64,000 bases of DNA from Ciceribacter thiooxidans. Lineage in GTDB: Bacteria; Pseudomonadota; Alphaproteobacteria; Rhizobiales; Rhizobiaceae. Made by a program: the position numbers and the translations under genes. The stretch is from NCBI RefSeq assembly GCF_014126615.1, contig NZ_CP059896.1:2242501-2306500 (forward strand), in the 5' to 3' direction. A model generated the notes under the pieces. It saw only the letters and a list, made by a program, of their open reading frames with translations, was not told the DNA's origin and made no database searches. Positions 1 to 9,608 of this stretch are shown in pieces (position 1 is the stretch's first letter; the number at the start of each line of letters is the position of its first letter).

Positions 1-1067
1 AGCACCCCGCCCATGTGGTAGTGGACGGCCGGAACCACCGGGATCGGCTGCGTGACAGGGTCGATGCCCGCCTCCATGCAGGAGGCGTAGACGGTCGGGA
101 AGAGTTCGCGGAAATGCGCGCCGACCGCCTTGGTGCAATCGAGGAAGGCGCCGCGGCCCGCCTTCACCTCGGCGAAGACGCCGCGGGCGACGACGTCGCG
201 CGGGGCGAGCTCGGCATCGGGATGCAGGTCGGTCATGAAGCGATGGCCGGCGGCATTGACGAGGATCGCACCGTCACCGCGCAGTGCCTCGGTCGCGAGC
301 GGTGCGGGATCGCGGCCGATGTCGATGGCGGTCGGATGGAACTGGACGAATTCCGGATCGGCGACCATGGCGCCCGCCTTCGCGGCCATGCCGAGGCCGG
401 CGCCGCGCGCCTCCGCCGGATTGGTCGTCACCTGGTAGAGATGGCCGACACCGCCCGAGCACATCACCACCGCGCGCGCCGGAAAGGCGACGCGGGTCTT
501 GGACTTGCCGGCGTCGGGCCTTGCGATGACGCCCGAGACGAAGCGGCCCTCGACAGCCAGCTCCTCGACGACATAGCCTTCCATGACGCGGATCGACGGC
601 GTGCTGCGGACGGCGGCGATCAAGGCTTCCATGATCGCCTTGCCGGCCTGGTCGCCCTTCACCCGCACGATGCGGCGCTCGGAATGGGCGGCCTCGCGCG
701 AGAGCAGGAGCTTGCCTTCGAGGTCGCGGTCGAAAGGAACGCCGTAGGAAAGGAGATCGCGGATACGGTCCGGCCCCTCCGAGATCATCAGCCGGGCGAT
801 CTTCTCGTCGACGATGCCAGCACCGGCGGCGAGCGTATCGGCGAGATGCTTCTCGACCGTGTCGCCGGGGCTCATCGCCGCGGCGATACCGCCTTGCGCC
901 CAGGCGGAGGAGGCGCCGTGGCCGATCGGCGCGGCGGCCAGAACGGTGACGGGACGCGGCGCGAGCTTCAGCGCGCAGAACAGGCCGGCAAGCCCGCCCC
1001 CGACGATCACGATGTCGTCGATGCCCTGCCACGACTGCGGCCGGATGGATTCGATATTGGTGGGCAT
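1..1067 (-). CDS. nadB: L-aspartate oxidase (5' part, runs off the window)
   Basis: FAD enzyme that oxidises L-aspartate to iminoaspartate, the first step of de novo NAD synthesis; its product is used by NadA. About 355 codons are present of a family length near 510-530, so the C-terminus lies beyond base 1. Seen: an N-terminal dinucleotide fold with VGGGLAGL near residues 22-29, the conserved [12 protein letters not shown] segment near 53-64, a QFHPTAI stretch, and a HYHMGG segment right at the window edge. The ATG at 1067 lies 42 nt after the nadA stop, so the two form an operon. nadC would be expected next, outside the window. Confidence 0.93.
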   Translation of the reverse strand, partial: MPTNIESIRPQSWQGIDDIVIVGGGLAGLFCALKLAPRPVTVLAAAPIGHGASSAWAQGGIAAAMSPGDTVEKHLADTLAAGAGIVDEKIARLMISEGPDRIRDLLSYGVPFDRDLEGKLLLSREAAHSERRIVRVKGDQAGKAIMEALIAAVRSTPSIRVMEGYVVEELAVEGRFVSGVIARPDAGKSKTRVAFPARAVVMCSGGVGHLYQVTTNPAEARGAGLGMAAKAGAMVADPEFVQFHPTAIDIGRDPAPLATEALRGDGAILVNAAGHRFMTDLHPDAELAPRDVVARGVFAEVKAGRGAFLDCTKAVGAHFRELFPTVYASCMEAGIDPVTQPIPVVPAVHYHMGGV

Positions 1068-1109
1068 CTGACTGGTCTCCCCGGCCCAGGGCCGATCTTG
1101 CGGGTACTG

Positions 1110-2183
1110 CTATTGCTTGAGGTTGATCATGCGCTCGACGGCAAGCCGGGCACGGCCGGCGATCGCCGGATCGACGGTGACTTCCTCCGTCATGAAGAGC
1201 AGGCTGTCGAGAATCTTCGGCAGCGTGATCCGCTTCATGTGCGGACAGAGGTTGCACGGCTTGACGAAGTCGACGTCCTTCACCTCCGCCTGGATGTTGG
1301 AGGCCATCGAGCATTCGGTGACCAGCAGCACGCGGCCCGGGCGCTTCGTCTTGACGTAGTCGATCATGCCCGAGGTCGAGCCGGCATAGTCGGAGACCGC
1401 AAGCACGCTCGGATGGCACTCCGGATGAGCGACGATCTCGATCGACGGATCGGCGGCCTTGTATTCGAGAAGCTCCTCGGCGGTGAAGCGCTCGTGCACC
1501 TCGCAGTGCCCCTGCCACGTCAGGATCTTCTTTTTCGTCTTCTTGGCGACATTCATCGCCAGGTATTCGTCCGGGATGCAGAGCACGGTGTCCGATTCGA
1601 GGCTGTCGACCACGGCGACCGCATTCGACGAGGTGCAGCAGATATCGGTTTCCGCCTTCACGTCAGCCGAAGTGTTGACGTAGGTGACGACCGGGACGCC
1701 GGGATAGCGCGCCTTCAGCGCCCGCACGTCGTCGCCGGTGATCGATTCAGACAGCGAGCACCCTGCCCTGCCGTCCGGGATGAGCACCGTCTTCTCCGGA
1801 TTGAGCAGCTTCGACGTCTCGGCCATGAAGTGGACGCCGCACTGGATGATGATCCCGGCATCGACGCGGGTCGCGTCGCGGGCGAGCTGGAGCGAATCAC
1901 CCTTGATGTCGGCGACGCAGTGGAAGATTTCCGGCGTCTGGTAATTGTGGGCGAGAATGACCGCACCGCGCTCCTTCTTCAGCCGGTTGATCGCGTGCAC
2001 ATAAGGGGCGAAGACCGGCCATTCGATCGCCGGGATGAAGCTCTTCACGCGCTCGTAGAGATGCTCGGTTTCCTTGGCCACGGCCGGGGTGAAGGAAAGG
2101 TCCGGGCGCTCCAGAATTCCGTATCGTTCGGCGGCACTGCCAGCCGGCGCCTTTGCGGCGGTCGCACCTTGCACCTGTTGCAT
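1110..2183 (-). CDS. nadA: quinolinate synthase A
   Basis: Condenses iminoaspartate with dihydroxyacetone phosphate to quinolinate, using a [4Fe-4S] cluster. Seen: [10 protein letters not shown] near the N-terminus, [46 protein letters not shown] and, near the C-terminus, [12 protein letters not shown], which together supply the cluster cysteines. The start is set at 2183 because AGGGAG lies about 7 nt upstream. An in-frame ATG at 2213 has no ribosome site and directly abuts the palindromic operator at 2214-2234. First gene of the nadAB transcript. Confidence 0.95.
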   Translation of the reverse strand: MQQVQGATAAKAPAGSAAERYGILERPDLSFTPAVAKETEHLYERVKSFIPAIEWPVFAPYVHAINRLKKERGAVILAHNYQTPEIFHCVADIKGDSLQLARDATRVDAGIIIQCGVHFMAETSKLLNPEKTVLIPDGRAGCSLSESITGDDVRALKARYPGVPVVTYVNTSADVKAETDICCTSSNAVAVVDSLESDTVLCIPDEYLAMNVAKKTKKKILTWQGHCEVHERFTAEELLEYKAADPSIEIVAHPECHPSVLAVSDYAGSTSGMIDYVKTKRPGRVLLVTECSMASNIQAEVKDVDFVKPCNLCPHMKRITLPKILDSLLFMTEEVTVDPAIAGRARLAVERMINLKQ

Positions 2184-2213
2184 CCTGATCTCCCTGCCGT
2201 CGCCGGCTTCCAT

Positions 2214-2234
2214 TTATGCTCAATTTGAGCATAA
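2214..2234. promoter_or_regulatory. palindromic operator upstream of nadA (NadQ-type candidate)
   Basis: Perfect inverted repeat TATGCTCAA-T-TTGAGCATA, extended by one more pair on each side (10-bp arms, 1-bp centre). It ends about 30 bp before the nadA start. Rhizobial nadABC operons are known to be repressed by NadQ in response to NAD status, so this is the likely site. That assignment is inference from position and symmetry. Confidence 0.7.
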
Positions 2235-2428
2235 GCAAGGTCAAAGAAAACCGGCGCGTGCCGGTACGCTCGATTTAGAAACTTTTGTGACAAGTTGCAA
2301 GAGGCGGTGTCGTTCCGATGACATGACATGGCGGCACGGCGGGCGGCGGAGCCGGCATTGCGCTTCGGCCGGGACGCGGGTACGGGAGGAGAGAAGCCGC
2401 CCTCCACGCTCCTGCAGGACCCCCGCCG

Positions 2429-3082
2429 ATGTCCCGTCCTCCGATCGCCGATGCCTTCGCCCCGCATGAGGCGCTTGCGGCAGAACTCCTCGCCCATGCC
2501 ACGGAGAGCGATGACGGTTCGCACGACGTCGCCCACGTTCTGAGGGTGTTCCGCAACGCCATGCGGATCTCCGGCGACGAAGGCGGCGACACCCGCATTC
2601 TTGCTGCTGCGGTCCTCCTGCATGACTGCGTGGCGGTCGAGAAGAACTCGCCGCTCCGGGCGAGCGCCTCGCGGCTGGCGGCAGAGAAGGCGGCAACGAT
2701 CCTCGCCGGCCTCGGATGGGCGGCGGCAGACATCGGCCGCGTCGGCCACGCGATCGAGGCCCACAGCTTTTCCGCCGGCATCGTGCCCGAGACACTGGAA
2801 GCAAAAATCCTGCAGGATGCCGACCGGCTCGACGCCATCGGCATGGTCGGTGCGGCGCGCTGCTTCTACATCGCCGGCCGGCTCGGCTCGGCGCTCTACG
2901 ACCCGGCCGACCCGCTCGGCGAGAACCGCCCGCTCGACGACAAGCGCTTTGCGATCGACCATTTCGAGACGAAGCTCTTCCGGCTCGCCGACGGTTTCCA
3001 GACGGAAAGCGGGCGCGCGCTCGCACGCGAGCGGCACGAGCGCCTCCGCCACGTCCTCGACCTTTTCATCGACGAAATCTGA
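2429..3082 (+). CDS. HD-domain phosphohydrolase, YedJ-like
   Basis: 217-aa soluble HD-superfamily protein. Metal-binding residues are visible: His32 and His36 in SHDVAHVLRV, the His65-Asp66 doublet in LLHDC, and Asp130 in LQDADRLDAIG. This pattern matches the short single-domain HD hydrolases of the YedJ type, whose substrate is generally unknown. The ATG is preceded by AGGA. It is followed after 9 nt by the MOSC gene, so the two are probably cotranscribed. Confidence 0.85.
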   Translation: MSRPPIADAFAPHEALAAELLAHATESDDGSHDVAHVLRVFRNAMRISGDEGGDTRILAAAVLLHDCVAVEKNSPLRASASRLAAEKAATILAGLGWAAADIGRVGHAIEAHSFSAGIVPETLEAKILQDADRLDAIGMVGAARCFYIAGRLGSALYDPADPLGENRPLDDKRFAIDHFETKLFRLADGFQTESGRALARERHERLRHVLDLFIDEI

Positions 3083-3091
3083 GGGATCATC

Positions 3092-3940
3092 ATGCAGGTC
3101 AGCCAACTGAACATCTATCCGCTGAAGAGCGCCCGCGGCATTCCCTTGCCGGCCGCCGCGATCGACGCTCGCGGGCTTGGCGGCGACCGGCGGATGATGC
3201 TGACGGGACCGGACGGCCACTTCGTCACCCAGCGTGAACTGCCGGATCTCGCCCGCCTCACGGCACTGCCCGCCACTTCCCATCTCATGCTGCGCCTCGA
3301 TGACGGCCGCGAGATGATGGTGGCGCCGCCGCATCCCGACCGCCGCATGGATGTCGCCGTGTGGAAATCGATCATCAGCGCCGCCGTCGCCGACGACAGC
3401 GTCAATGCCCGCCTTTCGGACTGGTTCGGACGGGAGCTGAAGCTCGTCTTCTTCGACGGCGCGGCGCAGCGCACCGCGAGCGCCGAGTGGGCCGGCCCGG
3501 AGACGCCGGTTTCGTTCGCCGACGGCTACCAGGTGCTCGTCACCACGACCGGTTCTCTGAAGGCGCTCAATGCCGACATGGAGGCGCACGGCGAGGGCTC
3601 CGTCGGCATGGAGCGCTTCCGCCCGAACATCGTCATCGACTGCGACGAGGCCTGGGCCGAAGACCGCTGGGCGGCCATCGAGATCGCCGGTGTGCGGCTC
3701 GACCTGGTAAAACCCTGTTCGCGCTGCATCATCACCACGCAAGACCAACAGACCGGCTCCCGCGAGGGCGCCAATCCGATGCCGGCGATGGGCCGCATCC
3801 GCATGTCCGCCGACCGCCGCGTTCCCGGCCCGCTGTTCGGCTGGAACGCCGTGCCCCGTAGCGAGGGAAAGATTGCGATCGGCGATGCCGTGACCGTCCT
3901 TGATACACGGGCCGAAGGCTGGGCGATCAAGCAGCGGTGA
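3092..3940 (+). CDS. MOSC domain protein (YcbX-like)
   Basis: 282 aa. It has an N-terminal MOSC beta-barrel (IYPLKSARGI, GLGGDRRMML) followed by a MOSC domain with ERFRPNIVID and the cysteines C209 and C212 in VKPCSRCIITTQD. The first of these is the conserved MOSC cysteine thought to handle cofactor sulfur. YcbX/mARC-type MOSC proteins use molybdenum cofactor to reduce N-hydroxylated compounds. Unlike E. coli YcbX it has no C-terminal ferredoxin domain. GAGGGA precedes the ATG. Confidence 0.9.
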   Translation: MQVSQLNIYPLKSARGIPLPAAAIDARGLGGDRRMMLTGPDGHFVTQRELPDLARLTALPATSHLMLRLDDGREMMVAPPHPDRRMDVAVWKSIISAAVADDSVNARLSDWFGRELKLVFFDGAAQRTASAEWAGPETPVSFADGYQVLVTTTGSLKALNADMEAHGEGSVGMERFRPNIVIDCDEAWAEDRWAAIEIAGVRLDLVKPCSRCIITTQDQQTGSREGANPMPAMGRIRMSADRRVPGPLFGWNAVPRSEGKIAIGDAVTVLDTRAEGWAIKQR

Positions 3941-4083
3941 CCACCGCTGGCCCGCGACCCATCAAATCACCGCACCCCAACATTGACGGCCATCAATTCC
4001 GCTGATGGTTCATTCAGGAAAAAGCACTTTTCCGTGATCCTGAGGCGCTCTATCGTCTGCGGCCGAAACAGGAGACGGAATCC

Positions 4084-5304
4084 ATGACCACGACCGTGCG
4101 CAGTCCCATGCCCTGGCTGATCATCGTCAGCGGCTCGCTGATCGCGATGATGACCTTCGGGCCTCGCTCGGCCATGGGTTTCTTCCAGTTGCCGATGCTT
4201 TCCGACACCGGCTGGGACCGCTCGACCTTCGGGCTCGCGATGGCGATCCAGAACCTCGCCTGGGGCCTCGGCCAGCCGTTCTTCGGTGCGATGGCTGACA
4301 AGTACGGCACCGGCCGGGTGCTGACCCTTTCCGGCGTACTCTATGCCGTGGGCCTGACCGTTATGGCCCACGCATCCTCGCCGGTCTGGCTGCATATCGG
4401 CGGTGGCCTGCTGGTCGGCTTTGCCGTCGCCTCGGGCTCCTTCGGCATCGTTCTGTCGGCCTTTGCCCGTAACGTCACGCCCGAGCAGCGCTCCTTCGCC
4501 TTCGGTATCGGGACCGCCGCGGGATCGGCGGGCATGTTCCTGTTTGCGCCGCTCAGCCAGGCGCTGATCTCCAATTTCGGCTGGTCGGACAGTCTCGTCT
4601 GGCTCGGCGCCCTGATGCTGATCGTGCCGCTGCTCGCCTACCCGCTACGCGGCAACGCCAATTCCGGCACCCAGTCGAAGGCGCAGGCCCAGCAGACAGT
4701 CGCCGAAGCACTGCGGGAAGCGCTCGGTCACCGCAGCTATCTGCTGCTGACCAGCGGCTTCTTCGTCTGCGGCTTCCAGGTCGCCTTCATCACCGCCCAT
4801 TTCCCCGCCTATCTCGGCGACATCGGCATCGACGCCCGCTATGCGGTGATCGCCATGGCGCTGATCGGCTTCTTCAACGTGATCGGCTCGCTCGCTTCCG
4901 GCTTCATCTCGCAGCGCTATTCGAAGCCGTACTTCCTCGCCTTCATCTATGTCGCCCGCTCAGTCGCCGTCACGGCTTTCCTGCTCCTGCCGCAGACGCC
5001 GCTGTCGGTGATCGTCTTCGCGATCGTGATGGGGCTGCTCTGGCTCTCCACCGTGCCGCCGACCAATGCGCTCGTCGCCATCATGTTCGGCACCCGCCAT
5101 CTCGGCCTGCTCGGTGGTTTGGTGTTCCTCTCCCACCAGATCGGCTCCTTCCTCGGCGTCTGGATGGGCGGCTACCTCTACGATCGCATGGGCTCCTACG
5201 ACACCGTCTGGTGGTTCGGCGTGGCGCTCGGCGTGTTCGCCGCCATCGTCCACTGGCCGATCGCCGAACGTCCGGTGGACCGCGCACTGCCGGCGGCGGC
5301 GTGA
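4084..5304 (+). CDS. MFS transporter
   Basis: 406-aa major facilitator superfamily protein with about 12 hydrophobic segments in the inner membrane. The loop 2-3 signature is visible as GAMADKYGTGRVLT, and a hydrophilic central loop (about 195-215) separates the two halves. The overall look (PRSAMGFFQLP near the N-terminus, GGYLYDRMGSYD near the C-terminus) resembles the monocarboxylate/oxalate-formate branch. The substrate cannot be read from the sequence. AGGAGA lies 9 nt before the ATG. Separate transcription unit. Confidence 0.9.
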   Translation: MTTTVRSPMPWLIIVSGSLIAMMTFGPRSAMGFFQLPMLSDTGWDRSTFGLAMAIQNLAWGLGQPFFGAMADKYGTGRVLTLSGVLYAVGLTVMAHASSPVWLHIGGGLLVGFAVASGSFGIVLSAFARNVTPEQRSFAFGIGTAAGSAGMFLFAPLSQALISNFGWSDSLVWLGALMLIVPLLAYPLRGNANSGTQSKAQAQQTVAEALREALGHRSYLLLTSGFFVCGFQVAFITAHFPAYLGDIGIDARYAVIAMALIGFFNVIGSLASGFISQRYSKPYFLAFIYVARSVAVTAFLLLPQTPLSVIVFAIVMGLLWLSTVPPTNALVAIMFGTRHLGLLGGLVFLSHQIGSFLGVWMGGYLYDRMGSYDTVWWFGVALGVFAAIVHWPIAERPVDRALPAAA

Positions 5305-5331
5305 GTCTTCACGATCGAACACATTTTTTAG

Positions 5332-5364
5332 CAATTGCGGCAGAGGCGATTATTTTTTGCCGCA
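5332..5364. repeat. inverted repeat in AT-rich intergenic DNA
   Basis: ATTGCGGCA (5332-5340) and TGCCGCAAT (5356-5364) form a 9-bp perfect inverted repeat around a 15-nt AT-rich spacer, 27 nt after the MFS stop. No T-run follows, so it is a poor intrinsic terminator. It may be an operator or RNA hairpin in the leader of the small ORF at 5533. The surrounding 5310-5420 stretch is clearly richer in A+T than the genes around it. Confidence 0.4.
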
Positions 5365-5532
5365 ATGCACCCACAATCGCGATGTCACAAAATATTATTT
5401 TATTTTTCATCCACTGAAGGTTGACGAAAAAGCACCTCGCGCCTACCTTGAGCCAGCTGGTTCGATGGCGGACCAACAGATTCAACCCGGGAAGCTCGTT
5501 CAGCGAGTCCCTGCCAAAAGGAGGTCAGCGAA

Positions 5533-5628
5533 ATGCGTGTTGTATTCCTTCATGCCGCCCGTCCTTGGCATCTATCCCCCAATGGCGTGCGCACGGCCGG
5601 CAAATGCCGATCCGTGTGTCGAATGTGA
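5533..5628 (+). CDS. 31-residue small ORF with perfect Shine-Dalgarno
   Basis: ATG at 5533 is preceded by AAGGAGGT at 5518-5525 with a 7-nt spacer, one of the strongest ribosome sites in the window. The frame stops at 5626-5628. The product is 31 residues with an N-terminal hydrophobic start (MRVVFLHAARPW) and two cysteines near the end (KCRSVCRM). No family recognised. It could be a small protein or a leader peptide for the gene at 5705. The coding call rests on the ribosome site alone. Confidence 0.45.
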   Translation: MRVVFLHAARPWHLSPNGVRTAGKCRSVCRM

Positions 5629-5704
5629 CGCCGAACAATCACTGAACTTCACAAGCTGAGTCCAACGATTGTCCGCGCGGGATGCGCGGGCGGGGATATT
5701 GATT

Positions 5705-5959
5705 ATGGAAAAGAGAGTTATCGAATATGCCGGAGTCCCGGTCGGGATTTCCGTTCCCGATGGTGACAGGGTCAAGTTCATCGCGGTCAAGTTTCCGGTC
5801 ATCGAACTGGATGGCGGCACCTACCGCAACATCGTCGAGCTGCAGCTCGCGATTCATGACCACATGAAGAAGAACGGCAGAGACGGTCAGGCGGTGTTTT
5901 CGCAGGCCGCCACTGCGCTCTCCGGCTCGCCGGAACGCAAGGCCTTCAATGCCGCCTGA
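5705..5959 (+). CDS. conserved-looking hypothetical protein, 84 aa
   Basis: Small soluble protein of mixed hydrophobic and charged composition ([17 protein letters not shown] at the start). Start chosen at 5705 with GGGG about 10 nt upstream; an in-frame upstream ATG at 5669 has no ribosome site. The last 73 nt overlap the 3' end of recO on the other strand, so the C-terminal 24 residues are antisense to the RecO tail. Function unknown. Confidence 0.6.
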   Translation: MEKRVIEYAGVPVGISVPDGDRVKFIAVKFPVIELDGGTYRNIVELQLAIHDHMKKNGRDGQAVFSQAATALSGSPERKAFNAA

Positions 5960-6660
5960 AGAAACCCCTCGCGAGCCGCGCCGGGCGTGATGCCCCGCGG
6001 CTCGTAGACATGCCTGCCGAGAAAGAACCCCGTCAGTCGAAAAGCATCGGCCAGGTTCTCGGACGTCGCGGCACGCGATGCACCGGCGCAGAGAAAAGGC
6101 GGGAGCGCCAGCATCTTGTCGGCCCATGGCGCGCCGGCATCGCGACAGACGGCGCGGCCCGATTTCGGAGAGACGTAGACGAGGTCTTCCCGCGTGCCGG
6201 TCGCCGCACACTGGGCGAGATCGAGCCCGAAACCCAGATCGTTCAGCACTGCAAGCTCGAAGCGGATGAAGAGTTCGCCGGCCGCCTGCGCCTCGTGCAG
6301 GTGGTCGAGGATGATGTCGAGCATGCCGAAGAGATGCGGATGCGGATCGCGCTCCGGAAGGAGCCTGAGCAGGGCCGCGAGCGCCTGCACGCCGTAAACG
6401 GCGGTCGCCGTCTCCATCAGCCTCGCGGCCCGCAGCGTCAACGGTTCCACCCGGTATTCACCGAGATGTTCGTCGAGGCGTGCCCGCCAGACGACGTCGA
6501 GGCGGTTTCCCGGCTGCAACATCGGTTGCATGGTGCGGGAACGTCCGCCGCGCACGAGGCCGAGATGCCGACCGTGCTCGCGGGTCATCATCTCGGCGAT
6601 GATGCTCGTCTCGCCGTGGCGCCGGGCGCCCAGGAATATCGCTTCGTCACTCCATTGCAT
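5887..6660 (-). CDS. recO: DNA repair protein RecO
   Basis: 257 aa, the usual length. RecO loads RecA onto SSB-coated single-stranded DNA in the RecFOR recombination pathway. The N-terminal OB-fold begins [19 protein letters not shown] and contains [18 protein letters not shown]; the helical C-terminal domain carries the remaining family features. In rhizobia recO lies downstream of era; here the AbrB-type gene on the opposite strand separates them. Confidence 0.95.
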   Translation of the reverse strand: MQWSDEAIFLGARRHGETSIIAEMMTREHGRHLGLVRGGRSRTMQPMLQPGNRLDVVWRARLDEHLGEYRVEPLTLRAARLMETATAVYGVQALAALLRLLPERDPHPHLFGMLDIILDHLHEAQAAGELFIRFELAVLNDLGFGLDLAQCAATGTREDLVYVSPKSGRAVCRDAGAPWADKMLALPPFLCAGASRAATSENLADAFRLTGFFLGRHVYEPRGITPGAAREGFLQAALKALRSGEPESAVAACENTA

Positions 6661-6815
6661 GATGTCGTTCTATACCAGATCGGCCTCCGGGCACAGGTCC
6701 GCGAGGTGGAGAAAGCAATCCGGCGGCGAATTCCCGCCACCTGCGCGATACATTTCATCAGGAATCGGTATAGTAGCCGAAGCACGACGCCCTCCCCGAT
6801 ACGAGCTTCCCCCGA

Positions 6816-7916
6816 ATGTCATCTGACGACCGTCCGTCGACCGAAACCGCGCTCGAACCAGGCCTGCTGACGCGGCTGCCGACACCGCTGCGCTGGACGG
6901 TCCTGCTCCTGCTTTCGGCAGTGCTTGCCGCGATACTGGAAGAGATCGGCATTCCCGGCGCGCTGCTGCTCGGGCCCATGCTGGCCGCGATCGCGGCTGC
7001 AACCAACGGCGCACGCCTCTCCGTGCCGCGCATCCCCTATTTCGCCGCGCATTCGATGATCGGCTGCGTGATCGCCCGCGCGCTGGACCTGAAAATTGCC
7101 GAAACCTTCCTGCACGGCTGGCCGCTCTTTCTCTCGGTGGTGCTGGCGATCGTGCTCGCGAGTACGGTCACGGGTTATCTCATGGCCCGCAGCGGCGTCC
7201 TGCCCGGAACCACCGCGATCTGGGGTACGTCCGCGGGCGCCGCCTCGGCGATGATGCTGATGGCGGAGGCCTACGGCGCGGATGCGCGCCTCGTCGCCTT
7301 CATGCAGTATCTCCGCGTGGTCTGCGTCGCCTCCGCCGCCTCGGTGATCGCAGCACTCGCCTTCCACGCCGCCGGCGGCGAGGCCCAGCCGCTCGACTGG
7401 TTCCGCGCGGTCGACGTGTTCGCGCTTTTCGAAACGCTTGCGGTCGCCTTCGCGGCGAGCGCCGTCGGCGCGCTGCTCAAGATACCGGCCGGAACCATGC
7501 TGCTGCCGATGATCGCCACCGCCGCACTCTCGACGACGGGCCACCTGCAGATCGAGCTGCCGCCATGGCTACTCGCCATTTCCTACGGCGTGCTCGGCTG
7601 GAAGATCGGCCTCGGCTTCACCCGGCGCATTCTCCGCCATGCGACCAACGCCCTGCCGCAGATCATGCTCTCGATCGTCGTGCTGATTACCTTTTGCGGT
7701 ACGCTCGCGGTCCTGCTCTGGGCGACGCTCGGCGTCGACCTTTTGACCGCCTATCTCGCGACCAGCCCCGGCGGGCTCGATTCGGTCGCGATCATCGCCG
7801 CCTCGACGCCGGTCGACATCTCCTTCGTGATGGCCCTGCAGACGGCACGTCTCTTCATCATCATCCTGATCGGGCCACCGATCGCGAAGATGGTGGCGCG
7901 GCGGCTGAAGACCTGA
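6816..7916 (+). CDS. AbrB-family (duplicated) membrane protein
   Basis: 366-aa integral membrane protein built of two similar halves of hydrophobic helices. Conserved glycine-rich motifs are GALLLGPMLAAI in the first half and ATSPGGLDSVAIIAAST in the second; AIWGTSAGAASAMMLMAEAYGAD is also typical. This is the proteobacterial AbrB duplication family (E. coli AbrB/YbgN), often misnamed ammonia monooxygenase or AbrB regulator. It is a likely transporter of unknown substrate. It lies between recO and era on the opposite strand, convergent with era (15-nt gap). Confidence 0.85.
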   Translation: MSSDDRPSTETALEPGLLTRLPTPLRWTVLLLLSAVLAAILEEIGIPGALLLGPMLAAIAAATNGARLSVPRIPYFAAHSMIGCVIARALDLKIAETFLHGWPLFLSVVLAIVLASTVTGYLMARSGVLPGTTAIWGTSAGAASAMMLMAEAYGADARLVAFMQYLRVVCVASAASVIAALAFHAAGGEAQPLDWFRAVDVFALFETLAVAFAASAVGALLKIPAGTMLLPMIATAALSTTGHLQIELPPWLLAISYGVLGWKIGLGFTRRILRHATNALPQIMLSIVVLITFCGTLAVLLWATLGVDLLTAYLATSPGGLDSVAIIAASTPVDISFVMALQTARLFIIILIGPPIAKMVARRLKT

Positions 7917-7931
7917 CAGCAGCCCGGCCGG

Positions 7932-8879
7932 TCAGCCCTTGGGGAATTCGAGGCCCATTTCGCGATAGCGCTCGGGATCGTTGCCCCAGTTCTCGCGGAC
8001 CTTGACGAACAGGAAAAGATGCACCGGCTGCTCGAGGATTTCCGAGAGCTCCTTGCGCGAGGCGGTGGAGATCGCCTTGATCGCCTCGCCGGCCTTGCCG
8101 AGCACGATCTTCTTCTGGCTCTCGCGCTCGACATAGATCACCTGCTCGATGCGCACCGAGCCATCCTTGCGCTCTTCCCACTTCTCCGTCTCGACGTGCG
8201 AGGCATAGGGCAGTTCCTGGTGCAGCCTCAGGAAAAGCTTCTCGCGGGTGATCTCGGCGGCGAGCTGGCGCATCGGCAGATCCGAGATCTGGTCCTCCGG
8301 ATAGTACCAGGGGCCTTCCGGCAGCGTCGTCGCCAGATAGTCCATGAGGTCGTCGCAGCCAGACCCCGTCGTCGCGGAAACCATGAAGGTGCGCTCGAAC
8401 TTCACTGCCTCGTTGGCCGCGGCGGCAAGCTTCAGCAGCTGTTCCGGCTGCACCCGGTCGATCTTGTTGAGCACGAGGATCTTCGGCTGCGGAACGTCCT
8501 TCAGTGCTTCCAGGATCGCCTCGGCATCGCCGCGCAGCCCCCTCTCGCTGTCGATCAGGAGCAGGATCAGGTCGGCGTCCTTGGCACCGCCCCAGGCGGA
8601 CGTCACCATCGCCCGGTCGAGCTTGCGCCGCGGCTTGAAGATGCCGGGCGTATCCATGAACACGATCTGGGCGTTCTGGTGGATGGCGATGCCACGCATC
8701 ACCGCGCGTGTCGTCTGCACCTTGTGGCTGACGATCGACACCTTGGCGCCGACCAGGCGGTTGACGAGCGTCGACTTGCCGGCATTGGTCGGGCCGATCA
8801 GGGCGACGAAGCCCGAATGCGTCGGCTGATCGCCGGAATGCTCGCCGCCGGCGGCGGCCATGTTGTCATTGTCGGTCAT
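7932..8879 (-). CDS. era: GTPase Era
   Basis: 315 aa. Era binds the 3' end of 16S rRNA and assists 30S assembly. The GTPase motifs are in order: GPTNAGKS (29-36), DTPGIFKP, and NKIDRV. A C-terminal KH RNA-binding domain contains VERESQKKIVLGKAGEAIKA (GxxG loop). It has a short N-terminal extension compared with E. coli. It starts 15 nt after the rnc stop, within the lepB-rnc-era operon. Confidence 0.97.
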   Translation of the reverse strand: MTDNDNMAAAGGEHSGDQPTHSGFVALIGPTNAGKSTLVNRLVGAKVSIVSHKVQTTRAVMRGIAIHQNAQIVFMDTPGIFKPRRKLDRAMVTSAWGGAKDADLILLLIDSERGLRGDAEAILEALKDVPQPKILVLNKIDRVQPEQLLKLAAAANEAVKFERTFMVSATTGSGCDDLMDYLATTLPEGPWYYPEDQISDLPMRQLAAEITREKLFLRLHQELPYASHVETEKWEERKDGSVRIEQVIYVERESQKKIVLGKAGEAIKAISTASRKELSEILEQPVHLFLFVKVRENWGNDPERYREMGLEFPKG

Positions 8880-8894
8880 AGATATCCATCAGCC

Positions 8895-9608
8895 TCAAGG
8901 GGCGGTTTTCTGCCAGACGCCCTCGCGCTCCAGCATTTTCGTGGCAGCAACCTGTTCGGCCGCGCGCTTGGAACGTTCGGTTCCCGTTTCGGGGGCGACC
9001 CCCGGAATTTCGACGGTCACGGTAAAGCGCGGATCATGATCCGGTCCGCTGCGTTCCGCAACCTTGTAGATCGGCGTGACTGCGTGCCTGGCGTGCGCCC
9101 ATTCCTGCAGCTCCGTCTTGGCATCCCGCCGTGCGCCGTCGGCGCGGGCCGCCCTCGCGCTCCAGTGCTTCAGCACGAAGGCACGCGCGGCCTCCAGGCC
9201 GGCATCGAGATAGATCGCGGCAATCAAGCTTTCCACCACGTCGGCGCGGACATTCAGCATGTTCTTGCCGGTGAGCTTCTTGACGTCGGCACCGGTGCGG
9301 ATGAAGCGGTGAAGCTGCAGCTCGTCGGCAATCGCCGCGCAGGTCTCGGCACTGACGAGCTGGTTGAAGCGGACGGAAAGCTCGCCTTCCGTCGCGCTTT
9401 TGAAGGAGGAAAACAGAAGCTCCGCGATGCAGAGGCCGAGCACGCGGTCGCCGAGGAATTCCAGACGCTCGTAATCGCCGCCCCGGGCGAGCGTCGCGCT
9501 CGCATGGGTGAGCGCGCGGTCGAGCCGCTGCTTGTCGGCGAAGGAGTAGCCGATCACGGCCTCAGCCTGTGCCCTGTCCTCGGCCGAGAGCCCCCTCGCC
9601 TTCTTCAT
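8895..9608 (-). CDS. rnc: ribonuclease III
   Basis: 237 aa. Double-strand-specific endonuclease that matures rRNA. The catalytic signature LEFLGDRVLGL supplies acidic residues; a second acidic site follows in ADVVESLIAAIYLD. A dsRNA-binding domain occupies the C-terminal third. The start is taken at 9608, where the ATG overlaps the lepB stop as ATGA; an upstream in-frame ATG at 9653 would intrude 45 nt into lepB. The overlap suggests translational coupling. Confidence 0.96.
   Translation of the reverse strand: MKKARGLSAEDRAQAEAVIGYSFADKQRLDRALTHASATLARGGDYERLEFLGDRVLGLCIAELLFSSFKSATEGELSVRFNQLVSAETCAAIADELQLHRFIRTGADVKKLTGKNMLNVRADVVESLIAAIYLDAGLEAARAFVLKHWSARAARADGARRDAKTELQEWAHARHAVTPIYKVAERSGPDHDPRFTVTVEIPGVAPETGTERSKRAAEQVAATKMLEREGVWQKTAP

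Noticed and set aside
15..2228. A 737-codon open frame on the plus strand
   Set aside because: It is the antisense shadow of nadB and nadA: its composition is Arg/Asp/His-rich, with no family motif, while the minus strand has full NadB and NadA signatures.
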